A program made the position numbers and the translations under genes. The notes beneath the pieces were generated by a model. It had not been told where the DNA came from and searched no databases. It worked only from the letters and a program-made list of their open reading frames with translations. 64,000 nucleotides of DNA from Progne subis subis (Eukaryota > Chordata > Aves > Passeriformes > Hirundinidae): positions 7,489,192 to 7,553,191 of the forward strand of contig JAKJHU010000023.1 in NCBI GenBank assembly GCA_022316685.1, read 5' to 3'. Shown piece by piece: positions 14,201-27,800 of the stretch. Position 1 is the stretch's first letter, and the number at the start of each line of letters is the position of its first letter.

Positions 14201-16440
14201 GTTTCTGTTCATCCTCCTTTAACATTTAAATTCAGCTGTTCTTGAACTACTTACGGCAGACTGAAGGCTTCTATTCTAACTGAAAGTTTGCCTTCTACTT
14301 ATTTGTGTACATGGAATTTCTTCTTTAAAGTAAAATAATATTTGCAAATTTCAACTTGAAATCAGAACTAGAAATAGATTATGTCATACCAGTGAAAAGT
14401 TCCCACAAGCCACCTTTGATATGCATGGTTTGCAAGCTCATTTGCCTACTCTTTCCTCATGTGGTAGGCTTCGACTCCTTGCAGATCTGGAAGGGCTGGG
14501 TTACATAAAGAGATTTCTATAGCTATTACTGATTCAGCATCAAGGTTTTAGGGCTATTGTAGTTCATTTACCAAATATTCAAGGTAGTCATGTTCAGTAT
14601 ATTTTTTGTAGTAAAAGAAAGTGAGCTCACTTGCTATATTTATTTGGCCAGAGTTGTTTGTGTTTGTTTTCACTTCATTTTTCAAGAAGAAATGCGGTTT
14701 TGAGTAAGGTATTACTGTGTTTTAGACTAATAATCTATTTTGTACAGCAGGTTAGGGTGGGGATAGATGTAAAGGGCTATGTCAACATTTATGAATGTAA
14801 TAGCACTAGGTTCCCTTTGGCCTGAGGATAAGGGTGACTGGCTTTGTTTGAACCACAGCTGAAAGAAAGTTCTAAAATCCTAAATTCCCCAAGGGTGAGC
14901 ACTATGGAAGAGAAGACAGCAAGGAGGCAGAAGCAACATACCAGAGAGAGGAGAGAGGCTGTAATGTCAGCACCAGTGTTTGCTGCAGGCTGGGGCATTT
15001 GTTTGGTTTTGTTTGTAAGTTTTTAGTCTAATGCTGTAGACTAAGACCAGGAATTCAAAAGATGTGCACAGATTTTAAAGCTGCAATCACTTACTGCAGG
15101 ATGCGTCCTAAGCCACTGAGATAATGGGCTTCCCGTAGGGTGTTGCTAAGTATGAATATACTTCTGATAAGATTTTAGCTTAGTAGGGCTGCATTGACCT
15201 TTACTGGATTCCTGTTTCATATTTAGACAGTTCTCCACTTTTCCTTTCAATTCCCTCCAGGATCTGTAATTTCAGGCTGCTGGGGTTGATCATGTCATGT
15301 TACTCTGGGCAGTAGTTAGGAAAAATTATGGCCCCTCTCATTAGCAACAAAGGTAACAGTAACAAAAAGTAGCTCAAACAAGTGTTAGAAAGGCACACAA
15401 AAAAGAGAAGTCCTTAGAAAATTTTGGTGACTGCAAGGTGTCAAACATTCTGTATGAATTTTGGCTTAGTGGACCATTGGCACATGTCTTTCTTCTTTCC
15501 ACAAATTGTGGATGAGAAAGAAGTGCAAGACTCCCCACCCTGCATGTGTGAGGAGTGTTTGGGAGTTGTACTGTAGTCCTTCGATTTTTTCAGGAGGCAA
15601 ACAAGGCTTTCTCGAAAAGCTGTCAGCAGCAGCAAAGGCACCTGGTGTCATTCATCTGGAGACTAAAGGGTACAGCATTGTTTTCTGTTATAGCACACAA
15701 TATTCTCTGTCTGTTTTGAAGTTGCAAAAGGATTTTTATAATTAAAAAATATCATACTGCTGTTTCAAACCTTGTGAATTGAGGATTTAATTACCTTCTG
15801 ACATAAAGGAGGAAAAATAACACAGTAATGACGCGCAGGAAGTAAGTTCTGGCAAGATGGAGTCTTCTGTAGGATGTCGTCTTGTTCACATTTGGCTCAC
15901 AAATTCTGTCTAAACGGTAGATAATTTTTTAATACACAGTGAGTTTGTCACCTAGCTGCAAAATAAATCTAAAGCACTGGGTGAATAAAATTAAACATTT
16001 TATTTTTTAAGGCTGTGAAAAAGAAGCTTGTGGAATAATGTGTGTTAAGTCTAGTCCACTTCTTTTAGAAAACTATATATTCTTCTAAATGCATACAGTG
16101 TTCTTAAATTCTTCCATGGTTCACTTTTTTACCAGAAGCTATGCACAATAATTCTTCTAACACCTGGCAGCATCTATCACACAGATATCACACACCTTTC
16201 ATACACATATTTAGATTTGATATTTCAGTTATTGTTTACTCTGAGGAGTTGTCTTTTAGATACTATTTTACCTGTGTGATTGCAGTAGGTAAAGGATTTA
16301 CTGTACCTTCCATAGGCAGTAATTTATAAAACTTTTATCTCTGCTAATGTACCGATGCACAGAAAATGCTTTGGACAGATGTAGAAGACTCTAAGAGTTC
16401 ATCCAAAGCCATCACCTGTCTCTGATGCCTGTTTAATGTA

Positions 16441-17278
16441 GATCTCATCAGATTTGCAGATGACATCAAACTGGGGGAGCAAAGTGACATGCTTGAAGGT
16501 AGGGCTGCTCTTCAGAAGGCCCCAGACAGGAACATTATGGAATCCAGCAAGGACAAATTGCAGTTCTTGCCCTGGGAAGGAGGAATGCTGGCAAATCTGC
16601 AGAGTGGGACCTGATAAGTTTGGGAGCAACTCTGCTGAAAAGGACCTGTGGGTCCTGGTGGGCAGCAACATAAACATGTGCCAGTCTTGTACCCTGGCAG
16701 CAACACAGTGAAGAGCATCCTGGGCTGCATTAATAGCCTGCAGATTGAGGGAAGTGGTAATCCTCCTTTACCTGGCACTCACAAGTCCACATCCAGAATA
16801 ACAGCTTCCCATTTTGTGGATGGCATGAAGAATTTTGCGTAAAGGGTAATATATTGATGAGCTGAAGCAAGTTCTGTGCCTGTGGAAGTTGGAGCACAGT
16901 GCTCCCTGAGGAGATGCTAAGGGAGGTATGGGCTTGTTCAGCCTGAAAACAGGGTTTTGGGGGGACCTTCTGCTGCATAAAAGATTGTTATCCAGGAGAT
17001 AGAGACACCTTTCGGAGTGACATCTGGGGGGCAGGACAGGAGAGAACAGATGGGACTTGAGAAGAAAGTTCCAGGCAAGGTATAAGGAAAATTTTGTCAC
17101 TGTAAAGTCAGAGAAGCAGTGGGCTTCTGCAGCTTCTGTCCTTGGAGGTTTTCAGGAGCCAGCTGGTCAAACAGCCTTGAACAGCCTGGTCTAACCCCAG
17201 AGATGACCCTGCTTTGAACTGAGTTGGGTCAGGGACCTTCTGAGTTCTCTCTCAGCCTGAGTAGCTCTGTGGCTCTAG
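16441..17278 (+). mobile_element. Old CR1 LINE fragment (3' part of ORF2 and 3' UTR)
   Basis: The segment follows the 3' half of avian/reptilian CR1 in order. It starts with a reverse-transcriptase end motif (TTTGCAGATGACATCAAACT, equivalent to the FADD box). Next come a 'gaaaaggacctgtgggtcctggt' type stretch and 'agcatcctgggctgcat', then 'cttgttcagcctgaaaac' and 'ggaggttttcaggagcc', and finally 'gaccctgctttgaactgagttgg'. The frame is broken throughout and the terminal octamer repeat is degenerate (ctctgtggctcta), so it is an old copy. CR1 fragments are typically 5'-truncated, as here. Sequence near 16.83-16.87 kb aligns poorly and may mark a small deletion. Confidence 0.85.
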
Positions 17279-18198
17279 AAGAAAGCTTGGAGGAAAAATC
17301 CATATTTTTCTTCATGTTTTGGGACATGGTTGTAAGCAAATGGTTCAGCCTCTGTAATGTGTCACCTGTCTAGAAAGTGAAGGTGATGCTGTTTGTCTGC
17401 TTCAGTGCTGTTTCAAGATAAGATATATGAAAGGTGATGATATTTTGGATGCTCTGTCAAAGTGGGTATAGACAGCAACACAGTTAGGCTTTTAAAGTCT
17501 GCCTAAGAAACGGATGGAGAGTGTACTGTGAATCTCTAGCAGTAAGCTGTGAAGCTGTTCTCTGTGGATTTACGTTTGTGAAACCCCAACATATATATTT
17601 TCGATATATATTGTCAATCACCTTAAAAGGTAGTGAGCAGCAAAATGTGTCAGTGCTGGCAACAACTCTGACAGCAGTCTTGTTATATGCTTCTGCCAAT
17701 TATGGTAACATTTGTCATATTTTCCTACTTAATAGGTTTTTTTCCTGCTATGGTGGTTGTTTTTGTGGGCTTCTCATCGGAGGGGAAGCAGACTTAGCTG
17801 CCTTTACACCAGGAGCACTGTACTGGTTCTGCCCTGTGTATCAAATGTACAGCTCAGTGCTTGATAAACTTAGATGTCTGTTTTTTTCCCCCCTCACACC
17901 TTTCAGCTTTGTTGATCTTTACTGAGAGGTTTTTAAAACTGTCCTACAATTTCACTCATAAATAAGGAGTTATTTAAAAAAGAAAAACAATAGCGCGCAT
18001 TGGAAAAGGTTACTGAAAATTGCTTTCTTTTTGTGGCAGTTTCAATTTTACAAGAGTCTTTGAGGTGACACTAGAGCAGGCAGAGGGGTATACATGAAGT
18101 TTTAAGAAATCTTGGGAGCTTGAGATTTAGAATATTCTGTAATACCATTTTTTAACTCTTTCATTTTTTTCTTTTCCCTCTCTACCTGTCTTCTGCAG

Positions 18199-18322
18199 GA
18201 AATAAAGAAAGACATGAAGAAAGAAAATACTGCCAACAAACCACCAGAGAAGCCTATAAATGAAGTTTCCAATGGAAGCCCTTTACTGTTGTCTGAGACA
18301 ATTATTAGAACCAACAAAAAAG
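18199..18322 (+). CDS. SH3KBP1: SH3KBP1 exon: linker between SH3A and SH3B
   Basis: This 124-nt exon encodes 41 residues plus one base, starting [10 protein letters not shown] and ending ETIIRTNKK. It is phase 0 at entry and phase 1 at exit. The mammalian CIN85 exon that follows the SH3A motif LFPDNFVR has, as I recall it, the same 41-codon length and the same pattern (EIKK.MKK, NK.PEKP, SETI.RTNK). It is a lysine-rich, probably disordered linker with no enzymatic motif. Its C-terminal NKK runs into the arginine cluster of the next exon, forming a strongly basic patch just before SH3B. The acceptor is TTCTGCAG. The donor is GTATAG, which lacks the usual G at +5 and looks weak. If the intron were retained, the frame would stop about 75 nt later. 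Confidence 0.95.
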
Positions 18323-21300
18323 GTATAGTATTTGGGCATGAAATGCAGAATAAATTCAGGCCTTCCAGAGAACAAAATGTAAACCTTTCTTATTTCTAGA
18401 AATAAAGCTAGAGTCTATTTAACTGAAAAGGCATAGCAGGAATAATAATAACAAAAAATAATCTTTGTCCTTTGAACTGGCATACATGGATACACATCTA
18501 ATATTGCCACATTAATTTGCTCAGGCATCTCTTCCTTTTTAAGGAAATCCCTCCTCCATACATTTAATCAAGGAAAGCTATATGAGGAGATTGCTAAAGC
18601 TTATTAAAATAAAGAACTCACAGCTTGCGTATATGGAGGTTTTTGCACAGGGTTGTCAGTCTACATTCACATATTCATGCTTTATCTGGGGCAGAGAGCT
18701 CTAAAAAAAGGGGGGAAAAGTGGGAAGCATACAACTTAATGCATTAGTTTCTTGGGAAGTGTCTTTCACTGTCTTTCGTTTAGACTGGAATGTGTGCTCT
18801 TCATGCCTGGCTTGACTCCCAATGCAGATTCCTATGTAGGGTTTTGGGCTGCTAAAATGAAAGTCTCTAAATCTTCTGTCGTGTTCCCTAGCTCCCAGCC
18901 TTGCTTTCAGAAATATCAGAACAAACCAAAAAATTGGCAATATAAAGGCAGGATTTTTCTTTAGGTTATGTTTATGCTCCTGTTTGTTTGTAGGAGGACA
19001 GTTGGCTCCATGCAAGAGATGAGCAGTATTTTTTTCTGCAGAGTTCACTGGATAGTTTTTTCTTGCTGTCTTATACAGAATAATCTGCTGTCAATAATCA
19101 TTGCCATAATGTAATTTCTATTTTGGTGTGTCTTCTATACTGTTAGGACTGTTATGGACATTTCCTGTTATGTATTATCAGCTAACATTTTATTAGAGCT
19201 GCAGTTTCAGTAGAGGTCTTACACTCAAGGTTTACAACTGCAAGTGAAGAATTAATAATTTTTGCAAAATGTATGACTTCCTTTAAAATGTGAAGCAGAC
19301 TAATCTCTGCTTCTTTTGCAAGGATTGATATCCTCTGAAAGAAAAGTTTGGAAATAAATCTCAGAAAACTTTGTCTTTCGAGCCTGCAATGTCGTCTTGA
19401 ATCTGAAGACACGTCAAACATTTCTGCTTTGGGTCATAGGTTTTTCAAGCAACAGCAGAATTAAATTACTAAGAATTACTATTTTTCATGGCTGCTATAC
19501 AGAGCCATACGAGTAGTTGGGAAATTATCTAGGGACCAAGTTTTTTCCATATTGCTTCAGCTGCTATTTGGAGAAGGCTAATAGCTGTGGCAGATGCAGA
19601 GATTCGGTTCAGTCACAAGGGGATAGCACTTCCAAATATGATTCTTAAAGCACTTTCTCCTCTTCTTTCTTCCCTCTGGCTAGAAGCTTTGAAAGAGGGA
19701 GAAAGATTTTTCTGTTTCTAGCTGAAGAATACAAAACCTCATATTTACTGAAAGGAGGAAGGCAAAGTCTGACATGAGGATCTGTAAGTTGAGGTAGGGG
19801 TGAGTTTTGGAAGTAGCAGATTTCATATTAGGATCTTTTTTCATTGGGCTTTGTTGGGGATTGCACTTCTCATGGCCACCTGTACGCTGTGTCGGCGTTG
19901 GTGCGCTGTTCCTCTTGGCTGCTCCTCCACAGCCATCTCCATTGCTGCAGGAAAAGCAGGTGCAGCACAGCCAAGCATGCACGGAGCGCAGCAAGGCCAA
20001 GAGAGCTTCCCTTCATTTTTTATTTTCCCTTCAAGATCTGTTTGAGCTTGGTGCCACAGTAGCCTTGTTTAAGTGTGGACAGCTCAGCAAATAGTTACTG
20101 CTGTGTTCAGAAAGAGTTTTCTGAGGTCTGTGTGGCCAGTCTCCTGGTGGAAAGTGTTGCCATATCATACTGAAGAGGGAGCCCTAAATGCCACGATGTG
20201 TTATTTTCTTCAAGTGTTCTTGTCCTGGGATTTTATTAAATCCTAACTCAATCTGTTTGCTGATCACAGAATGTGACCTGAAAGACATGAAAGAGGGTAC
20301 TGGATGTTTGTGTTTGGTTCATTGGTTGGATTGTTTCCTTTTTTTCTCTTTGTTGTTAGGAAGTGAGGAGGACAGGGATGCGTCTAAAGGTCTTTAGACA
20401 CTGTTCTGCAATGAGAATGGTAGGCAGTGTTATTTATTTGCTTGGGCAATGTAATCCTGCTTCTTGCAACTTCAGAGCAGATCCAGTGATGTGGGAGTAG
20501 AACATTCTGTGCTGCTGCATTGTTTTTATTACCAAGATGATAAGTGCTACTCTACTGCTGTGTGTATATTGTGTAGTTTTACTACTTAACTTGGTTGGCC
20601 TAATTTAAGTGTCAGCACTTTAGCAAGCATTTACATTTTGAGGAGAAGAATATTGGCCTCTTGGGCTTCTGGCTTGTAGAGAGTTTTTCCTTGAGACATA
20701 TTGACAGTTGTCCAGCAGCGGTATTCAAGGAAAATAGCTAAGTTATTTGTAAGAAACAGCTAAGTAACTAAGAGGAAAAGAATGAATTTCTGAAAAAGGT
20801 ATTTAAGATCCAACTTGATATCCTGTTTGTTCATGCTAATTATTTCTAAGTACTGTATTGACATTAGAGGTTCTAATAATAAAAACAGTGTAAATAGAAA
20901 CAACTGGCTGCATAATATTTATTTGCTGACTGAAGTTAAACCACAGCAGTAATGCGTGTTACTGCTTTCGATTATACATAGGAACAAATTAAAGATGATG
21001 TAACCCCACCAGCAGTAGCTTACCTGGGTTATTACTTCCATTACATAATGAGGGTTACAACTGGTTGTATGTCACCATTTGTGAATAATTCCGGTTTTTG
21101 TTACAAAGGCCAAGAGGAAAGGGAAGGATTTGACTTTTTCTGCTTTCACTGCAGGCAGTAAAACCAGAATAAGTCTCATCTTTTAATGTTTCTTGTTGAC
21201 CACAGATACTAGTGACCTAATGGAAACACACAGTAGTGACCACTGCTGTGGTACACATAATTTAGGAAATGCTGTTACACCTTGATGTATTTGTGTTGGT

Positions 21301-21832
21301 ATTTTCTCTCCTTTTACAGGGTTGTAAATACAATATAGAAGTCAGGGCTACATATAAGAAATAATGGGGTTATTGCATAGATCTGCCAGAGTTGCTACTG
21401 GAACTTTTGCTAAAGCACTTAAACTGCTAGCCTAATTACCACACCAACCTTCCTAGGTCAGGTGTTTTAATATGTATTGAATTTTCAGATAGGCAGGGCT
21501 TTATTTTTTCTGATTTATTGCAGGTGACATATCCAGATTTATGAGTAGCTTCCATGTATTTCAGCTGTCTCTGCCTTAGGCTGCCTATTGGCAAAACCTA
21601 GTTTATACCTGCCTCATTAAGATGCTGAGATGTGTTCTGGCATGGTAGGGATGGCAACTGACACCCAGGAAACTGAGAATTTAAATTTAGCACTGCAGTG
21701 GGTTCATGCTTCACCTCTGAAAGGCTCAGGAGAGGAGCTTTTGCTGGAGTGTAGGGATGGGGTTGGGAAGCACGGTGACCTTGTGCTTCCCCTGGCTGTT
21801 CAGGGCTGCAGCAGCTCGAGGCTGCTTTGATG

Positions 21833-21859
21833 GGTGCTGCAGGTGCTGCAGGTGCTGCG
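21833..21859. repeat. GGTGCTGCA 9-mer, 3 copies
   Basis: Three head-to-tail 9-mers, the last ending in G rather than A. Short local expansion with no apparent function. Confidence 0.9.
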
Positions 21860-24800
21860 GTGTCAGCCCTGGCTAGGGAAAAAGCCTGTGGCACTGAGGC
21901 ACCTGGCTGAAGCTGTAGGAATGTCAGCTGCTGATTGGCTTGCATATTCATTGCCAGAAACTGGGAGGGATTGTTCTTTTGCTTCTTCCTATACTTTATA
22001 AGCCAAGAAAATCCTTTCCTCACCATGAGTGGATCTTTGAGTATAACTTTTCCCCGCTTCAGATTTTTTTGTTGGCATATAGAACTATTGTTCTAAAACT
22101 TTTATAAAGCTGACATTTAAAAAAATATTAAAAAATAGGTTTTTTTTCTTTTTAGAACTGGCATTGTCACACTTTGGTAAGGGTGGGAATGCCTCTTCTT
22201 CCCTGAGAACGTTTTGAGGTTGTTTGAAAATAGCAAAATTATTGCTATTGTTGCAATTATTTAATAACATAAGAAAATTACAACCAGGTCTTGGAACAGA
22301 AAAACACTGAAAGATAATTTTTTTCCTTAAATGCTTTTCCAACATGGTGAAATTCCATCTCTTCTAAGTTGACTCTTAAAATCTAAAAACAGATCCAAAG
22401 TTGTGCAACTGTGTCATATCTGTCATAAAGTCAATATGAACTTCATTCAGGTATAAAGGGACATAATGGAAAATTGCCTTCAATAAGCTTTAAGTGTTAA
22501 ATGGCCATAGCTTATTTTAGACTAGTTTTGTTCTGCTTTTTGAGTATCCTATTTTTAAGTATATTATTCATTGTGCTGTTTTGATTGTTTGGGAACAAGA
22601 GCCCACTTGCTTAGGTCAAGTTGCAAAACTGGAACTGATAAACTGTATTTTGTAAGTAAATTAACAACAATTGTTATATGAGTAAACATATTTGAGGCAA
22701 AGATATATTGCCTTGTCAGATATATTTGTTTTCTATAAACTGTAATTGCAGGCTGCATTGAGCCAGCAAATCTGGAACAGTTTATCACGTGTTACATGTT
22801 CTTAATCAAAGCCAAATACTGAAAGCAAGGAAAGTTTTTTTCTAGTTCTCTTGAGAATTATTTAATTTACCTTCCAGCCTACATTAAATAACAGAGAGCA
22901 GATGCTAAAAGGGAAGTTTTGTGTAAATAGGTTTGATAATATAATAGGTTTAGTTTAGGAATAAATAACAAGTCTGTTGTATGCAAAACGGAGATTTAAG
23001 TCCATTTTTGTAAATTAGAGAAATGGGAAAAGTATTTTGCAAGAATAATGCTTCATCATTTTGTTCAATAGTTTTTTGCTTGTTTGGCTGTAAAAAGGCA
23101 TCCCGTTTGTTAGAAACACAAGCTGTTGGCTTCTCAGCATATGAGTGTGTTGACTCTGAATCTTATATTAAATAATCTGTGTAAGCTATGGTTCTGGTCG
23201 TATTTTTCAACAGAAAGGCAAACTTCAAAACCTTTTTCATAAAATATTTTATTACCAAGAAGTGCAAATGACTGCCTTCATCATGCTTGATGAGGTGTCT
23301 GACCCTCAGTACACTCAGCTTTGGTTTTCCTTTCAAACACAGTAAGTTTGAAGGCATTGATCTTCCTTTTTTTGGATTATTCTTCGGCTGTTTACACATT
23401 CAGGCCCTCTCCACAGACAGGCTTTGGTGTTCCCTTGCAAATACTGCCAGCTTCAGAGAAATTATTGCTAGCAGGGAAGGAAAATCCCTTTCATTTTTAA
23501 GATCAGCTAATTGGTGTATAATCAGTATACAGTTTACACAAATATGCACAAGAACATACTGCTCAGCCTATTAAGGTTAAAATATGCATGCAACATACGA
23601 CACAAACCCAAAATGAGACATAAAAAATTAATGGCACAGGAAACTTGAATGTGCAAAATATTTATTCTTTGAGTTTAAATACCGTATCTGCATATGCATA
23701 TGTAGTGTCTCAGATAATACACATTTCCTTTAAAAATACTGCTTTTTGAAAATAAGGGTGAAAATTATCTCAGTATTTAGGTAAGCTACACTGTCCTGGA
23801 AGTCAATGCTTTCAGTTGAAAGAGGCAGGAAAAGACACTAGTATGTGCTGGACATGTGGTTGTGTCATTGACATGATTTTTTTTTTTTTTCCTGGAAGAA
23901 GCATTTCAGTGCTGCATTATGGGCTAGGGTGGAATGGGTGCCCACTCATTCTTTTCAAGCACATCTTGCTTATGAGTTCAATTTAAATAATGACTTGAGA
24001 TATATAAAATCTGATTTTTTTTTTTTCCTGTCTTACGGTCATTTGCTGCCCTGGTATTCAGTGAAGGTTTCATAATTTATCCAGATTCCAGTATTTTGTT
24101 CCAGGAGATGATTTCTTCTTTCTTATTTACTGTGCAGTGCCCCCATCTTTTTTTTTTTTTTGTCCTAGTTGCTTACCCTTTCTTTTCAATTACTCCTTTC
24201 TTGTAGCCTTTAAAATACATCAGTGCTCAGCCCTGAATTTTTTACTGCAATTTTGCATAGTTGGATCCGTCCACTGCTGCGGCATGTTAGTATCATGAGG
24301 CTCTATGCAGGAACAGCCTTTGGAAACGAGAAGTAGAAACCACTCTGGGTTTGAAGTGAAATTCCAGGTTAATTCTGTCCTCTGCACATCTGTTTGCCTC
24401 AGTGGCTGTCTTGTGTGTCATAGATTTAGCTCTAGGAATCCCATTTATGGACCACGCTGGGAAACACTGAACAGAAACACAGCCACTGCAAGGAGCTGAC
24501 TGTATTTGCATCTGTGTGTGTGTGTATGTCTTATGTGTAAAACAAGGTAACAGATAACTAAAAAAAAAGTAATGGAAAAGATGATGCAATATTTGGGTGA
24601 TTGGTAGCAGGGTGTTTTCAGGTTTCTTGCAGGCAGAGAGCACAATTATTTTAATGAAATATTTAGCTGTGGATCTGCATTTGGAAACTAGGAGGTTGGG
24701 ATGAAGAAAATTGGGACAGTGGTTTAGAATTTAATTTTATCCTGTTGGATGCTGGACAGGACAGAGAGGAGGCAGAAGATGACCTTTTCATATGGAGCCT

Positions 24801-27800
24801 AAAGAGATGTGGGAGAAGAGTCACTGCTGAGCGTTCTCAGCAGCTTCCAGATGAAACAGAGAGAGGTAGTTATGGAAACAGATGTGGGCATCATTTAGTT
24901 TGTTGGTTATTTTTATTTAAGCTAGACCCGGAATTGTATTTGTATCGATGAAAAAGCAGAGGCAAGTGAATTTTTAAGGAGGAGAGTGAGAGGGAACAAG
25001 TGAAGTGGTGGAACAGGGTTACAGAGAGCACTGAAAGAATAAAGGGAAGAAAGTATTTTTGCAAGTAATTTATGTTTATGCACATACCCAAAAACACTGC
25101 AAAAATGCTTTTGAGGGATAGTTTAGAGAGTGGCAACTTTCTTTTCATGAACACTAAAAAATTTTTGTCTAATCAGTTAAAGGATATCTTTCATTTCTCA
25201 AAGATTTGCAATACATGTTGCATGCCTGAAACATAAAATTGTCAGGTATATCATATATCATTTGTACGAGCCGTTTGCGAGCTCACTTTTATCACAATAC
25301 GTGATAACTGCCCACAAGGTACTAGTCAACAGCAAACATGTTGTCAAACTCAGGTGCAAAATGTTTTTCTATTCAAATTTATATTGAAATCTCCCTTAAA
25401 GAATGCAAAAATGAGTAAAATATGCTGGTTGTTGAAGTAACAACAGCAATGAAACCTCCTCTTGTCTCTAAATTACGTTTCCCCATCAGGAAAGTGACTG
25501 TTGATTTTTCCACAGTGTTCTGCAGAGAGATGTCTCCCTGCTGCCAGCAGTTCTCTCCTCCTCAGTGCTGTTGGATAAGACACTTGGCACCCAGCAAGAC
25601 CTTGCTGCCTTTGAGGTCTGTCCCTGACCTCTCACCTCTAAACTGAGCTGGCTGTGTCTGTCTCCTTTAGCCTTTCATCTGGTGTGGGATTTCTGAGAAA
25701 AACACGGTTAACTTGACTTGAAAATGAGCACACCAATCTTTCTCCCCTGTCCCTTCTCACCTGCAATTTAGGAATAACAAGATGAGCAGGGTGGTTCACC
25801 TGATGCTGAGCCTTGGAGCAAGACTTCGGGGTGTCTGTGTTTCCCAGTGCCAAGACACGTGTGGCAGCTGTGATAGGAGAGAGTTGAACTTCTTATTCTG
25901 TGGTAGAGACAATGCAAGAAGAGGACAAATGCAGGGATACTGTTGTGGAATATAGAACACAACTCCATCTGGACTGAAGATTTGGGGTCAAGAGAACATA
26001 CTTTGTGCAAGTTAATATATTTTCCACAAGCTCTGAAACTTCGCAGGTGTACTTTAAACTGGGTCAATAACACTTTTCTTGTTTCTTCAGTTAATCTTGA
26101 TGACTCTGTAACTGCTAAGTTAAATGTGCAAGCACGCTGACAGGCAGATCCTTACTTCAGAGCCCCTTTCTTTACCTTTGCTTGATTGGATGGTAGCTGG
26201 GATGGTGCTGCATTGATTTTGATGGGGAGCTGGTGTTAGCCTTTCCTGTGGGCTGAACTGGGGCTGTGCAGCTGTTTACATCCTTCTCCCATGACCTGTA
26301 GATAAGAGTAAGCTGTGCTATGTAAGATACAGCACTAATCAGCATCCTCTGGTAGTTGAAGGCTCCTGGCTCCTGGACAGCCTTAAAATCCTTTGAATGA
26401 TTTCTGGGGTTGTAGGTGAGAAGCAGGGCCTGTCAGCAACTCCCCTGGGTCTCCTTCAAGTTGCAGTATCATGCAACATGAATTGAAGGCCTAAATAATT
26501 TGGATAAATGATTGATAGGGGATTTTCTTCTTTAATCCATTAAGCCCTCCTCTGTAAAAAAGATTTTTGGATGTAGGTGAAAGTTTAATGTAGACATATG
26601 CTTCTGTACTTTTTTTAAAAAGCTCCATACTTGAGCTGTATGCACTGGCATCAAGTGACTTACTCTGCTGCTGTTGAATCACTTCAGTAGGAAACTTTTT
26701 GATTTCTGTCTACTTGGACCAGAAAGAAACTACAATTATTATTCAAGACCTTCCTCTTCTGATGGAATGGTGTTTATAAACCTTAGTCAGAACAAACTTC
26801 TGCAGAAAGTGGCTAAAATGCCCATAGCAAAAAGGAACTGTGGCTGCTGGTAGGAAGGAGCATCACTGTTTGGGTGGTTTAGGAGAGCTGAACAGCTTTC
26901 TGCTGAGAAGTATGCTGTCCTGGGGACCTCTGTGAGCCAGCTTCTTGTGGGGCTTTGGACAGCAGTGTGTGTCTGGGGAGGGTCTTTAACTCTTGAGTGC
27001 ATTTTGCAGAGGTATTTTTCACCTATGCTTTTGCCCTGCTCCCTTTCCCATGTGCATACATGCAATCTCAAGAGTGGTTTAAGCAAAGCTTTGCTGTTCT
27101 CTGCAGGTGGCAATAAACTATATGAAAGCAATGCCCATAAGGCACATTGTTTGTGCTCTTTAATGATGTATGATACATTCTGTGAAACATTTTTCTTTCA
27201 GGGATTGATACATACTTTAAAAACAGTCTTCTGATAAAGCACCATGCCTGGAATAAACTTGACACTGCATTCATTTTAATTATTTTTCACACACTCTGTA
27301 AAATACTTCGGTTCCTCAGGTTAAAAGCCCCTGAAATTAGGGAAATTTGCTTTGATGTAACTAGATTAGAAAAACACATGGAGGTATCAGCCTGTGTTGA
27401 CAATGCATGACCAGGATTATCCTGAGTAGGATGGCATTTTTAGCTATTTAGGCTTTCAGTTTTCGAATTCCTGTATTATGTAGGTGCAGTAACCTGAATA
27501 ACAAGATAGCTAGTCTGCAAAGGTATATTTCTTGTTTCCAGTGGTATGGAGTTTCCCAGATTTTATTCATTGAGTACCTCATACGTGTTTTGTCTTAATT
27601 CAGAATTTTCTTCTTTACAGCCTACCCTGCCATTATCAAGGTGCACACAGCTTGAGGCATTGTGCTGTTATTAGTCATGTGTTGTGATGTGTACCGTTAA
27701 CCCTACTTTTTATGGTTACGTCACTCTTTTCTAATGTTATTTCACACTTGAGATGCACCAGTCATTTGCATCAGTTCCTATTATATTTTTTTGCATTCCC

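Larger units (their letters stand above)
1..18198 (+). other. SH3KBP1: Intron upstream of the linker exon (3' part)
   Basis: No exon that fits the gene was found in these 18.2 kb. The stretch is AT-rich and ends in a pyrimidine-rich tract and the acceptor CTTCTGCAG. The intron is phase 0, because the next exon opens on a whole GAA codon. It contains a T/G low-complexity block near 1.70-1.80 kb, a TG run near 8.37 kb, a 19-T run at 10.985 kb, a 20-bp tandem repeat at 11.23 kb and an old CR1 copy at about 16.44-17.28 kb. Apart from these I see nothing I can name. Open frames of up to about 130 codons have no family resemblance and are of chance size. Confidence 0.85.

Noticed and set aside
17521..17925. 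134-codon open frame shortly upstream of the linker exon
   Set aside because: No recognisable domain and no splice sites compatible with the phase 0 intron. It directly follows a decayed CR1, and the length is within chance.
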